Shown here one piece after another: positions 39,331 through 46,947 of a stretch of 64,000 nucleotides of DNA (the first letter of the stretch is position 1; each line of letters opens with the position of its first letter). Below the pieces are notes generated by a model. It searched no databases. It had not been told where the DNA came from and was given only the letters and a program-made list of their open reading frames with translations. Both the position numbers and the translations under genes were made by a program. Source of the stretch: Rhizobiaceae bacterium. GTDB taxonomy: Bacteria > Pseudomonadota > Alphaproteobacteria > Rhizobiales > Rhizobiaceae. The stretch covers positions 1-64,000 of the forward strand of contig JABABQ010000042.1 of assembly GCA_014238155.1 (NCBI GenBank), written 5' to 3'.

Positions 39331-39622
39331 TCGTATATGTTCGCGCTAAAGCGATCCCGTCTCGAAGACGGGGGAGCTAACCCAAATAAGTGGAACTAAG
39401 ACCAGAAAACAACCGTTTAAGGCGCTGCTTTACACAATCGCACTGGCCCAGTTGATCATTCTTGTTGTCATCTTGATCCCGGAGCTTCGAGACGCTGTAT
39501 TATTATGGCTCACGCAAACGATGTGACGACCGTCTCCAACCACCGAAACAAGTGCTGGTGCCACTTATCTCCTTATCCTATGGTATGCATGTAGATTGAG
39601 TAATTTGAGTGGGGAGTGGGTA

Positions 39623-40105
39623 ATGGAGATCGTTGTTTTCAAGGAAGGCGATACGATAATATCGGAAGGCGACGACGGACAGACCGCTTTCCTGATCGTC
39701 TACGGAGAGGTGGAAGTGTTTAAAGGTGCTGAATCGCAGCCCAAATCCATGGCGCAACTTTCAGCCGGTGACATCTTCGGAGAGATGAGTCTGCTCGACC
39801 CCGGACCGCGCTCCGCCACCGTTAAAGCCCTGGCCCAAACCAAGTGTTTGGCCACTTCTTACGATGACTTCATTTCTTCCTTTCAGAACAATCCCGAACA
39901 AGCCGCCATGTTCATGAAAACGCTGGTGCGCAGGCTGCGACAAATGAACGACCTGATCGTCAGCATGGATCCAAAAAAACGTAGTTTTCGTGATATGATC
40001 GGTGACTGGCAAAGAACCATCGCATTTTCCGATGACATTGAACTGACCGATGAGGAAAAACAGCAAAACCTGAACCGAATGCAGTCTCAGATGCCGTTTT
40101 ATTGA
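39623..40105 (+). CDS. Cyclic nucleotide-binding domain protein without DNA-binding domain
   Basis: A 160-residue protein with one CAP-type domain: VFKEGDTIISEGDDGQTAFLIVYGEVEV (about 5-32), the phosphate-binding cassette region AGDIFGEMSLLDPGPRSATVKAL (about 48-70), then a C-terminal helix and a polar tail. The cassette FGEMSLL...RSATV is close to the cAMP/cGMP-binding consensus (GE...L and the Arg). There is no helix-turn-helix, so it is not a CRP-type regulator by itself. I start it at the ATG at 39623, which has GGGGAG upstream. An adenylate cyclase lies at 51723-53417. Confidence 0.85.
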   Translation: MEIVVFKEGDTIISEGDDGQTAFLIVYGEVEVFKGAESQPKSMAQLSAGDIFGEMSLLDPGPRSATVKALAQTKCLATSYDDFISSFQNNPEQAAMFMKTLVRRLRQMNDLIVSMDPKKRSFRDMIGDWQRTIAFSDDIELTDEEKQQNLNRMQSQMPFY

Positions 40106-40399
40106 TCAGCCCGGAACAGGCAAAATTATCCCTGGTTCAGGAATCATAGAATAAACGCATGAATGCCGAACAGGTTTTTATTTGTCGCCTCACCAATGAT
40201 TACGGTAGTTTTTCCATAAACAAAGAGGTGTCTGACAAACACCGGGTGAAATTTGTCTGACGATCAAGTTGACACCCGGTTGCCGTAGTTGCTCAACAGG
40301 TGAACGGCAATTGTCATTTGAGTATTGGTATTTGCTGGAGTTTTATTACACTCGTCAGTGCAGGCACATTGGACTGTAACAAAATGGGAAGAATTGAAC
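40106..40399. promoter_or_regulatory. Leader/promoter region of the SBP56 operon with overlapping hairpins
   Basis: No gene seen. Two possible hairpins share bases. GGTGT/ACACC (40227-40231 with 40239-40243) and ACCGGGTG/CACCCGGT (40241-40248 with 40273-40280) overlap at 40241-40243, so they exclude each other. A direct repeat GTCTGAC occurs at 40230-40236 and 40255-40261. This could be an operator region or a switchable leader. Confidence 0.35.
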
Positions 40400-41764
40400 A
40401 TGTCAGATCTTTGCTGCGGACCGGGTTACGCCTCACCTGCGGAGGCGATCAAAGCGCCTCGGGAGCAGATATTATATTCAATTGCCATCTATACCGGCAC
40501 CGGCATCCAAAAGCCCGATTATCTGTGCACCATTGATGCAGACCCGAACAGCGAATCCTATTCCCAGGTCATTCACCGGCTGGAAATGCCCGGTATTGGT
40601 GATGAACTACATCATATGGGATGGAATGCCTGTTCGTCCTGTTTTGATGATTCTTCGATGAGTCGCAAATATCTGCTGGTGCCGGGGGTACGCTCTTCAA
40701 ACATCCACATTGTCGACGCTGCTTCAGACCCCCGCGCGCCCCGCCTGCACAAAGTAATCGAGGGAAGCGAGATCAAGGCCAAAACAAACCTGTCTGCTCC
40801 CCACACGGTTCACTGTCTGGGGTCAGAAATTATCATCTCAATGTTGGGCGACGCCCAGGGCGAAGCCCCCGGCGGATATCTGCATTTGAACAAGGATTTT
40901 GAAATTATCGGGCGGTGGGAAAACTCCATGGGAGACATCCCGTTTAGCTACGACTTCTGGTATCAGCCGCGCCACAATGTCATGGTATCTTCAGAATGGG
41001 CCGCCCCCAACACATTCATGCCGGGCTTTGATCTGGAGGAAGTTGGACACCTTAAATATGGCCGCCGCATCCATTTGTGGGATTTTGAAAAAAAGGAACC
41101 CAAGCAAACTTTTTATCTCGGCGAAGATGGTCTTGTCCCGCTGGAAGTTCGTTTTCACCACAACCCAGACAGCACTCATGGCTTTTGCGGAGCCGCTTTG
41201 TCAGCCAACATCATCCACTGGTGGAAAGACGGCGGCGATTCAGATGGCGAATGGAAATGGGAAAAGATCATCGATGTGGAAAACGAACCGCATCCGGAAT
41301 GGCCGATACCTGTTCCCGGTGTAATTTCAGTTATTCTACTTTCTATGGACGACAAATATTTGTATCTTTGCAACTGGCTGCATGGCGACATTCGCCAATA
41401 CAACATCGAAGACCCGCACAATCCGGTCCTTGCCGGACAAGTATGGATGGGCGGCCTGCTCGGCAAGGCACCTGAAGTCAACGGCGTCAAAGTCACCGGC
41501 GGGCCGCAGATGATCCAGCTCAGCCTGGACGGCCAGCGTCTCTACGTGACCACCAGCCTGTTCAGCACCTGGGATAACCAGTTTTATCCTGAAATCCGCA
41601 CCAATGGTGGCTGCATGCTGATGGTCAATTGCGACACCGAAAGCGGCGGCATGGAGATTGATCCGGAATTCGTTGTGGATTTTGGCCAGGAACCAAACGG
41701 ACCGTCTCGCTGTCACGAGACACGCTATCCCGGGGGCGACTGCACGAGCGACATTTGGACATGA
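40400..41764 (+). CDS. Selenium-binding protein 56 family / methanethiol oxidase-like
   Basis: A 454-residue SBP56 protein. Bacterial members tested oxidise methanethiol to formaldehyde, hydrogen sulfide and peroxide with bound copper. Seen here: the N-terminal double cysteine LCCGPGYASPAEA, HHMGWNACSSC (about 72), LSAPHTVHCLGS (about 133, likely metal His), PRHNVMVSSEW, FHHNPDSTHGFCG (about 254) and SRCHETRYPGGDCTSDIWT at the C-terminus. These are characteristic. No signal peptide is visible, unlike the periplasmic enzyme of Hyphomicrobium. The start at 40400 gives the conserved N-terminus. It overlaps the ferredoxin gene as ATGA. Confidence 0.9.
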   Translation: MSDLCCGPGYASPAEAIKAPREQILYSIAIYTGTGIQKPDYLCTIDADPNSESYSQVIHRLEMPGIGDELHHMGWNACSSCFDDSSMSRKYLLVPGVRSSNIHIVDAASDPRAPRLHKVIEGSEIKAKTNLSAPHTVHCLGSEIIISMLGDAQGEAPGGYLHLNKDFEIIGRWENSMGDIPFSYDFWYQPRHNVMVSSEWAAPNTFMPGFDLEEVGHLKYGRRIHLWDFEKKEPKQTFYLGEDGLVPLEVRFHHNPDSTHGFCGAALSANIIHWWKDGGDSDGEWKWEKIIDVENEPHPEWPIPVPGVISVILLSMDDKYLYLCNWLHGDIRQYNIEDPHNPVLAGQVWMGGLLGKAPEVNGVKVTGGPQMIQLSLDGQRLYVTTSLFSTWDNQFYPEIRTNGGCMLMVNCDTESGGMEIDPEFVVDFGQEPNGPSRCHETRYPGGDCTSDIWT

Positions 41765-42126
41765 CCCACCACACAATCACCATCGCCAACCGGCAAAACG
41801 CCACCTATCAGGTCAATCCAAGACAAAGCCTGCTGGACGCATTGCGTGATCAGGGTGTCGACCTGCCCTATGGCTGCAAATATGGCGGCTGTATTACCTG
41901 TGCGGCAAAGCTGATTTCCGGCGATGTCGATCAACGACGCCAGGTGGCGCTGAACAACCGTCAGATCAATGACGGCTATATCATTTTATGCGTCGCCAGG
42001 GCGACATCAGACATAACGCTGGAAATCGGCGTTGAGAGCCACGATAAACTCTATCGCAACCCATTCCTTGATCCGCTTGAGCCCCATGAACTCAAGGCGG
42101 ATATTGCTACTCCCAGGGAGATTTGA
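41761..42126 (+). CDS. Plant-type [2Fe-2S] ferredoxin
   Basis: A 121-residue electron carrier. The cluster motif is YGCKYGGCITCAAK (C-x4-C-x2-C, about residues 40-49) with the fourth Cys in IILCVARA about 30 residues on. The last 35 residues form a tail (FLDPLEPHELKAD) not needed for the fold. It is translationally coupled to the SBP56 gene (ATGA) and followed 1 nt later by the CoA-binding protein gene. The coupling suggests it carries electrons to or from the SBP56 enzyme or an unseen partner, which is inference only. Confidence 0.88.
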   Translation: MTHHTITIANRQNATYQVNPRQSLLDALRDQGVDLPYGCKYGGCITCAAKLISGDVDQRRQVALNNRQINDGYIILCVARATSDITLEIGVESHDKLYRNPFLDPLEPHELKADIATPREI

Positions 42127-42127
42127 A

Positions 42128-42592
42128 ATGCCCGAAGCTGATATCGATCATATCTATAACTATGAGCCGGGATATCTGGCCGATATCCTCAAATCAGTCA
42201 AAACCATTGCTATGGTCGGGGCCAGCCCGGACAAGACCAAATTCAGCTATGGAGTGCTACGGGTGCTGCATGAAACCGGTTATGACATGATACCGATCAA
42301 TCCACGCCCAGACGTTACTGAAATCCGCGGCCTGAAAGTATTTCCAACTCTGCGCGACGTTGATCGGCCGATCGACATGGTGCAGGTATTTCGCCGCAAG
42401 AAAGAGTTGTTGGGCATCGCCCGCGATGCAATCGACCTGGGCGCCAAGGTTTTGTGGGGCCAGATTGACGTCTATGATGACGAAGCAGCAAAGCTGGCCG
42501 AAGACGCTGGCCTTAAAGTGGTGATGAACCGATGTCCCAAGATCGAGCTGTTCCGGCCATTTTGGAAGCCTCGGCTGGATCTGGCAATCTGA
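42128..42592 (+). CDS. CoA-binding (YccU-type) protein
   Basis: A 154-residue Rossmann-like CoA_binding protein: KTIAMVGASPDKTKFSYGVLRVL (about 24-46, nucleotide-binding turn), INPRPDVTEIRGLKVFPTLRDV, DMVQVFRRKKELLGIARDAI, VLWGQIDVYDDEAAKLAEDAGLKVVMNRCPKIE. It resembles the CoA-binding domain of succinyl-CoA synthetase alpha, but alone. The role of these stand-alone proteins is unknown. It is the last gene of the SBP56-ferredoxin operon and converges with dctM. Confidence 0.87.
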   Translation: MPEADIDHIYNYEPGYLADILKSVKTIAMVGASPDKTKFSYGVLRVLHETGYDMIPINPRPDVTEIRGLKVFPTLRDVDRPIDMVQVFRRKKELLGIARDAIDLGAKVLWGQIDVYDDEAAKLAEDAGLKVVMNRCPKIELFRPFWKPRLDLAI

Positions 42593-42604
42593 TCTCTTCA
42601 GGGT

Positions 42605-43879
42605 CTAGTCCAGCACGAGGCTTGGAAGATACAAGGTCAGGCCTGGCATGAAGGTGATGCTGATCAACAGCACAATCATCAGGCCAAGGAATGGCAAAAT
42701 ACCCCTGATTACTTCTGACAGGGGTGCTTTCGAAACCCCGGACAGCACAAACAGATTCAACCCCACCGGCGGTGTCAGCATGGCCACCTCGATATTGATG
42801 ACCACGATTATCGCGTAGTGCACCGGATCAATTTCAAATTGCCGCAGCAGTGGCAATACCAGCGGAACGGTAATCAGGACAATCGACAACCCCTCCAGAA
42901 CCGTGCCCAGAATCAACATGATGGCACTCATGATCAGCAGAAACTGCCAGGCCTGCAGGTCGATATCGGTCACAAATTCCACCAGCTTGACCGGCATGCG
43001 GGTTTCGGTCAGCCAGTGGCCGAATAACAGGGCCGCCACGACAATCATGATAATGGCTGCAGACCGCCGCATGGCGATTGCCGTGATCGGGATAATGTCC
43101 TGGACCGTACAGCCGCGATAGACCACCAGGCTGACGACAATCGACAGAAACGCAGCGAGCCCTGCGGCCTCGGCGATCGTTGAATAGCCACCATAAATTC
43201 CAACGAAAATGACGATCGGAATGATGACCGCCGGAATGGCGGAAATATTAGCCCGAACAAATTCCGAAAGGTCCGGCAGATCCCGTCGCGGCAATTTGTG
43301 ACGATTGGCATAGAACAATATGAAAACCGCAAACAGCAGGCCCTGCAGCAGGCCGGGAATGATCCCCGCCAAAAACAGGCGCGGGATCGAGGTTTCCGCT
43401 ATCAGACCATAGATAACCAATATGATTGAGGGTGGGATCAGGATGCCCAACGTGCCGGACGCGCCGACAACCCCCACCGCAAATGGTCGATCATATCCAC
43501 GTTCCAACATGGCCGGCACAAGAATTGTCGCCATGGCCAATGCAGTCGCCACGGAAGACCCTGATACGGCAGCAAACACCGTTGTCGCCCCAACGCAGGT
43601 GAGTGCCAATCCACCACGCAGCCATCCAAGCCATGCCTCCGCCATCGCGATCAGGCTTTTGGCGATCCCACCGCGTTCCATGAACTGCGCAGCAATTACA
43701 AAAAACGGCACGGCAAGAATGGTTTGGCCGTTCAATTTGTCGATGACGACCTGCGCCGTGGAGATTCCGGGCGTATGGCCGGAGATCAGCAGGAACATGG
43801 AAAGGCCGCCGAGCGCCACGAAGATCGGCAAACCGATAAACAGCAGCAACAGGAGTGTGGCGAAGACGATGACCAACAT
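42605..43879 (-). CDS. TRAP transporter large permease (DctM family)
   Basis: The 424-residue, roughly 12-segment membrane subunit of a TRAP carboxylate transporter. Typical features are VALGGLSMFLL, AVPFFVIAAQFMERGGIAKSL, SGSSVATALAMATILVPAML, GTLGILIPPSIILVIYG and the C-terminal MLTPPVGLNLFVLSG motif. The start is the ATG at 43879, 2 nt after the small-subunit gene ends, so the two are coupled. Together with the DctQ and DctP genes it forms a complete transporter divergent from the CitE-MaoC-CaiB operon. Confidence 0.93.
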   Translation of the reverse strand: MLVIVFATLLLLLFIGLPIFVALGGLSMFLLISGHTPGISTAQVVIDKLNGQTILAVPFFVIAAQFMERGGIAKSLIAMAEAWLGWLRGGLALTCVGATTVFAAVSGSSVATALAMATILVPAMLERGYDRPFAVGVVGASGTLGILIPPSIILVIYGLIAETSIPRLFLAGIIPGLLQGLLFAVFILFYANRHKLPRRDLPDLSEFVRANISAIPAVIIPIVIFVGIYGGYSTIAEAAGLAAFLSIVVSLVVYRGCTVQDIIPITAIAMRRSAAIIMIVVAALLFGHWLTETRMPVKLVEFVTDIDLQAWQFLLIMSAIMLILGTVLEGLSIVLITVPLVLPLLRQFEIDPVHYAIIVVINIEVAMLTPPVGLNLFVLSGVSKAPLSEVIRGILPFLGLMIVLLISITFMPGLTLYLPSLVLD

Positions 43880-43881
43880 GG

Positions 43882-44370
43882 CTAAATCTCTTCGCTGCGG
43901 ATTGTTTGACCAGCGCGCAGCAGTCCAACAAGAACAAACAGATAGCGGAGCGAACAAAGGCCCATAGAGACCGGCAAGGCCGCATAATAATATCCTGTCG
44001 GGATCTGCAGGAACGACGGTCCGCGTTCATCCCAGGCAAATGCAAAAGCAACGACCTTGGTGCCAAACCAGGTGAGCACCAGGCAAAAGGTCAATCCTGC
44101 CAGTGCTGCCAGAACGTCTGCAAAAAAATGCGTCCTGGGTCCGACCATGCGCAGAAAAAAATCCGCACGCACATGTTCACCTTCAGCGACACACCCGGCG
44201 GCGGACAACAAAAGCCCCCACGCCACCATGTAGATCGACAACTCGGCTACCCATCCCCCGCTAAGAGGGGATGAGATCAACCGCAAGACCATGCCTGACA
44301 GAAATAGCATCAGTGCGGCGAGCACCAGAATTCCGCCAATGTAGGATTCAATTGATTTTAACACACGCAT
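43882..44370 (-). CDS. TRAP transporter small permease (DctQ family)
   Basis: A 162-residue protein with four hydrophobic segments (about 10-30, 42-60, 85-108, 128-148). It carries the DctQ signatures GGWVAELSIYMVAWGLLLSAAGCVAEGEHVRADFF and FLQIPTGYYYAALPVSMGLCSLRYL. It lies between the binding-protein gene (48 nt upstream) and the large permease gene (2 nt downstream). Confidence 0.92.
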   Translation of the reverse strand: MRVLKSIESYIGGILVLAALMLFLSGMVLRLISSPLSGGWVAELSIYMVAWGLLLSAAGCVAEGEHVRADFFLRMVGPRTHFFADVLAALAGLTFCLVLTWFGTKVVAFAFAWDERGPSFLQIPTGYYYAALPVSMGLCSLRYLFVLVGLLRAGQTIRSEEI

Positions 44371-44418
44371 CCCGCCGATGTTGGAAGATTGAGGCGGTGT
44401 AATTCAACCCGTGCGCAA

Positions 44419-45426
44419 TTATTTTTCCAGGGCCTTCGCCGCCCGCGCTGCGAAAGCTGCGTCCATCCGCGTTGCTTCAATGATGCTTGATTGTTGTTTC
44501 ATCAATTCTGTACGGAATGCCGCAAGCTCTTCCGGTGTCGCCTGAACGGCCGAAATTCCCTCTGCAACACCTTCTTTTCGGGCCGATGCCTGCCGCTCCG
44601 CTGCCAGATCGCGGGCCGGACCAACCGTCTCAGCCCAGGTGTCGGTGATCACCTTTTGCAGTTCTGGCCCTAGTTTTTCCCATGTCGGTTTACCGATCAT
44701 TGGCACATATTGCAGGAATGTGCCTTGTGTATCGATCGAGTATTTTAGCCCGGATTCCCACAGCTTTGCGCTGCGGACCGATTCGTGGGTGGTCATCAAC
44801 CCATCAATGCTCTTTTGCGCCAGTGCAATCGGTACATCTGAAAAACTGATCGAAACCGATTCCACCCCAAGACTTTGATAACGCACCTTCGCCGCAGGGC
44901 TGCCCGGAACACGCAATTTCAAGCCCTTAAGCGCTGCAAGCGAGCCGGCTGGGGCGTCTGTCGTGAAGATCGAGCCGTGACCCAGATCCAGATTGGGACC
45001 GATGATCTTGACCCCAACCTTTTCTTCAATTTCGGCATTCAGCTCAGCACCCACAGGCCCGTCCATAACCGCATGAACTTCCTGCGCTGAGCGGCCAAAA
45101 AACATTGGAAGATCCAGAAGCCCGGCATTTGGGACAACGCGGCTGATATAAAGAATGATCGGCACGCCCATCTCAAGCCCACCCTGGGCCAGGGCCTTGG
45201 GCACGTCCGGACCTTTGAATAATTGCGAAGATGGGAAGACCTGGACGTCCAACTTGCCCTTTGTTCGCTCAGACAGTTGGTTGACAAATTTCTCCAATGC
45301 GATGTTTCTAACGTGATTTGGGCCGGTATTCAGGGAGATCCGGAAGGCCATTTCCTCGGCCTTTGCGGTGCCCAGAATGCCTGCAGAGATTGCTGCGAGA
45401 ACTGCTAAACGTTTGAATAAATTCAT
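44419..45426 (-). CDS. TRAP transporter periplasmic solute-binding protein (DctP family)
   Basis: A 335-residue periplasmic protein. A signal peptide (MNLFKRLAVLAAISAG, cut after TAKA) is followed by the DctP fold: SLNTGPNHVRNIALEKFVNQLSE, VFPSSQLFKGPDVPKALAQGGLEMG, KGLKLRVPGSPAAKVRYQSLG (about 160, with the conserved Arg that binds the substrate carboxylate) and ISFSDVPIALAQKSIDGLMTT. This suggests an organic acid ligand. AGGAGT precedes the ATG at 45426. A much longer open frame upstream has no family support. Confidence 0.93.
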   Translation of the reverse strand: MNLFKRLAVLAAISAGILGTAKAEEMAFRISLNTGPNHVRNIALEKFVNQLSERTKGKLDVQVFPSSQLFKGPDVPKALAQGGLEMGVPIILYISRVVPNAGLLDLPMFFGRSAQEVHAVMDGPVGAELNAEIEEKVGVKIIGPNLDLGHGSIFTTDAPAGSLAALKGLKLRVPGSPAAKVRYQSLGVESVSISFSDVPIALAQKSIDGLMTTHESVRSAKLWESGLKYSIDTQGTFLQYVPMIGKPTWEKLGPELQKVITDTWAETVGPARDLAAERQASARKEGVAEGISAVQATPEELAAFRTELMKQQSSIIEATRMDAAFAARAAKALEK

Positions 45427-45495
45427 CTTCCACTCCTGATTTATTGCGAGTTTTGGCCGGACTTGAATTCTTGCCTTGACTTTGGACCCTAAACC

Positions 45496-45537
45496 ATAAA
45501 ATTTGTACGGACAACCAATAAAATTTGTTGAGCAAAT
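45496..45537. promoter_or_regulatory. Repeats in the divergent dctP/citE promoter region
   Basis: An 11-bp direct repeat ATAAAATTTGT occurs at 45496-45506 and 45518-45528, exactly 22 bp (two helical turns) apart. Each copy overlaps a palindrome: TTGT-N4-ACAA (45503-45514) and ATTTG-N5-CAAAT (45523-45537). The region lies between the divergent TRAP and citE operons and is the likely operator of the GntR regulator at 48151-48885. Confidence 0.55.
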
Positions 45538-45543
45538 ATCGCT

Positions 45544-46413
45544 ATGATCCGAAGTGTCCTGTTTACACCGGCCACACGTCTCGACCGCCTGGAGCCGGCT
45601 TTGGCTTCCGGTGCAGATCTTGTCGTGCTGGATCTGGAGGACGGGGTTGGCCCGGATGACAAATACACGGCGCGCGAGGCCATATCGAGATTTGCGACGG
45701 ATGGCGACGGCGGCTTTGGTGATCGCGGTGAGGACAGCAGCAGCGGCGGCAAAACACCTGCACAAATCGGCCTTCGCCTGAATTCGCTTAGCACCCCAGA
45801 AGGTATTCTCGACATGGCAGCAATGCTGAGCTGGTCGCAATGGCCAGCGGTATTGGTGGTGCCAAAAGTCAATGCACCAGCGGAGATATGCCAACTGGTC
45901 GATTTGATCGACGCCAGACCGACGCGTTTGCTCATCACATTGGAGACTGCCAAAGGTATTTCCGACGCGGCTGATATTCTGTCGGTGGCACCTAAGGGTG
46001 CGATCGTTGGCTATGGTTCAGCAGATCATATGGCCGAAACCGGCGGGCGCATGAATAATACCGGCCTGGCCTGGGCGCGTGGTCAGGTGGTGAATGCGGC
46101 AGCTCAGGCCAACATGCCTGCACTGGATGGTGTCTGGCTGAATTACCGGGATGGAGCGGGACTGGAGCAGGAAGCAGAGCTGGTTCAGGAGATCGGGTTT
46201 TCGGGAAAGATAGCCATCCACCCCGATCAGATTGAGACCATCAACAGGGTTTTCTCTCCCAGCGAAGGTGAGCTGGCAATCGCCCATGAAATGGTCGCGG
46301 CGTCAGCAGATGTCGGAGGCGGGGCATTTAGTTTTAATGGAAAAATGGTGGATGCTCCGGTGCTTGCCCGGGCGCATCGACTGATGGAATTTAAAGATAG
46401 GAGCGCCGAATGA
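45544..46413 (+). CDS. CitE/HpcH-family CoA-ester lyase (citramalyl/malyl-CoA lyase-like)
   Basis: A 289-residue TIM-barrel lyase of the CitE-like group, which cleaves malyl-CoA, citramalyl-CoA or related esters in a metal-dependent way. Seen: RSVLFTPATRLDRLEPALASGADLVVLDLEDGV (about 3-36, with Asp/Glu), GLRLNSLSTPEG (Arg contacting the ester), LITLETAKGI (metal Glu, about 139), YGSADHMAETGG (metal Asp region) and FSGKIAIHPDQIETIN. A Gly/Asp/Ser-rich insert of about 20 residues sits at about 52-72. It heads a tight operon: the maoC start overlaps its stop (ATGA). Confidence 0.88.
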   Translation: MIRSVLFTPATRLDRLEPALASGADLVVLDLEDGVGPDDKYTAREAISRFATDGDGGFGDRGEDSSSGGKTPAQIGLRLNSLSTPEGILDMAAMLSWSQWPAVLVVPKVNAPAEICQLVDLIDARPTRLLITLETAKGISDAADILSVAPKGAIVGYGSADHMAETGGRMNNTGLAWARGQVVNAAAQANMPALDGVWLNYRDGAGLEQEAELVQEIGFSGKIAIHPDQIETINRVFSPSEGELAIAHEMVAASADVGGGAFSFNGKMVDAPVLARAHRLMEFKDRSAE

Positions 46414-46946
46414 AGCGATCACTACCTGGTCTGACCCATGTCGAAGGATCCCGCTTTCGCGAGGACCCGGGACTATATTATGAAGATTTCGAAGTCGGTG
46501 ACATTTATGAACACTGGCCGGGTCGAACCATCACCGAAACCGACAATATCTGGTTTACCCATCTGACGATGAACACCCACCCGGTGCATTTTGATCTCAA
46601 TTATGCGTCACATTCGGAATTCAAAAAACCTCTGGTCAATTCAACACTGACCCTGGCCGTCGTTGCTGGAATGTGTGTTTCGTCGACCAGCCAGAAAGCA
46701 ATCGCCAATCTGGGATGGGAAGAAATCAAGGTTCCGGCCCCGGTGTTTGTCGGAGATACGCTTTATTCTGAATCGGAAGTTCTCGGCAAACGCGAGTCGA
46801 AATCCCGACCTACAGCAGGCATTGTCCGAATTCGTCATTCAGGCAAGAATCAGGACGGGACCTATGTCATGCATATGATCCGATCATTTTTTGCTACCAA
46901 ACGTGGGCATTCTGTGGTCGATGATATGCGGGAGAGGATGGGCTGA
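46410..46946 (+). CDS. MaoC-family enoyl-CoA hydratase (mesaconyl/itaconyl-CoA hydratase-like)
   Basis: A 178-residue hot-dog-fold hydratase. The active site is in FTHLTMNTHPVHFDLNYA (about residues 50-66), a variant of the MaoC D-x-N-P-x-H motif. YYEDFEVGDIYEHWPGRTITETDNIWF before it and APVFVGDTLYSESEVL after it are typical of the branch that hydrates mesaconyl-C4-CoA or itaconyl-CoA. Its place between a CitE-like lyase gene and a CaiB-like CoA transferase gene supports that kind of substrate. It is coupled to citE by ATGA and followed 1 nt later by the CoA transferase gene. Confidence 0.88.
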   Translation: MKRSLPGLTHVEGSRFREDPGLYYEDFEVGDIYEHWPGRTITETDNIWFTHLTMNTHPVHFDLNYASHSEFKKPLVNSTLTLAVVAGMCVSSTSQKAIANLGWEEIKVPAPVFVGDTLYSESEVLGKRESKSRPTAGIVRIRHSGKNQDGTYVMHMIRSFFATKRGHSVVDDMRERMG

Positions 46947-46947
46947 G

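Larger units (their letters stand above)
38840..39395 (-). mobile_element. IS200/IS605-family insertion element (tnpA only)
   Basis: A single-gene element of about 550 bp inserted right after the holA stop. It has no terminal inverted repeats of the DDE type. Instead it shows the subterminal hairpins expected of IS200/IS605: CTACCGGC-TGGC-GCCGGTAG near 38846-38865 at the tnpA 3' end, and CCCGTCT-CGA-AGACGGG at 39356-39372 beyond the 5' end. A third, much longer palindrome (39259-39330) covers the tnpA start. No tnpB is present. The exact ends cannot be fixed without an empty site for comparison. Confidence 0.8.

Noticed and set aside
38840-42592. Genomic island integrated with an attachment site
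   Set aside because: No integrase, tRNA or flanking direct repeat was found; only the IS200-type element is present.
45427-45894. Upstream extension of the DctP frame to 491 codons
   Set aside because: The added part covers the divergent citE gene and its promoter; the signal peptide starts at 45426 with AGGAGT.
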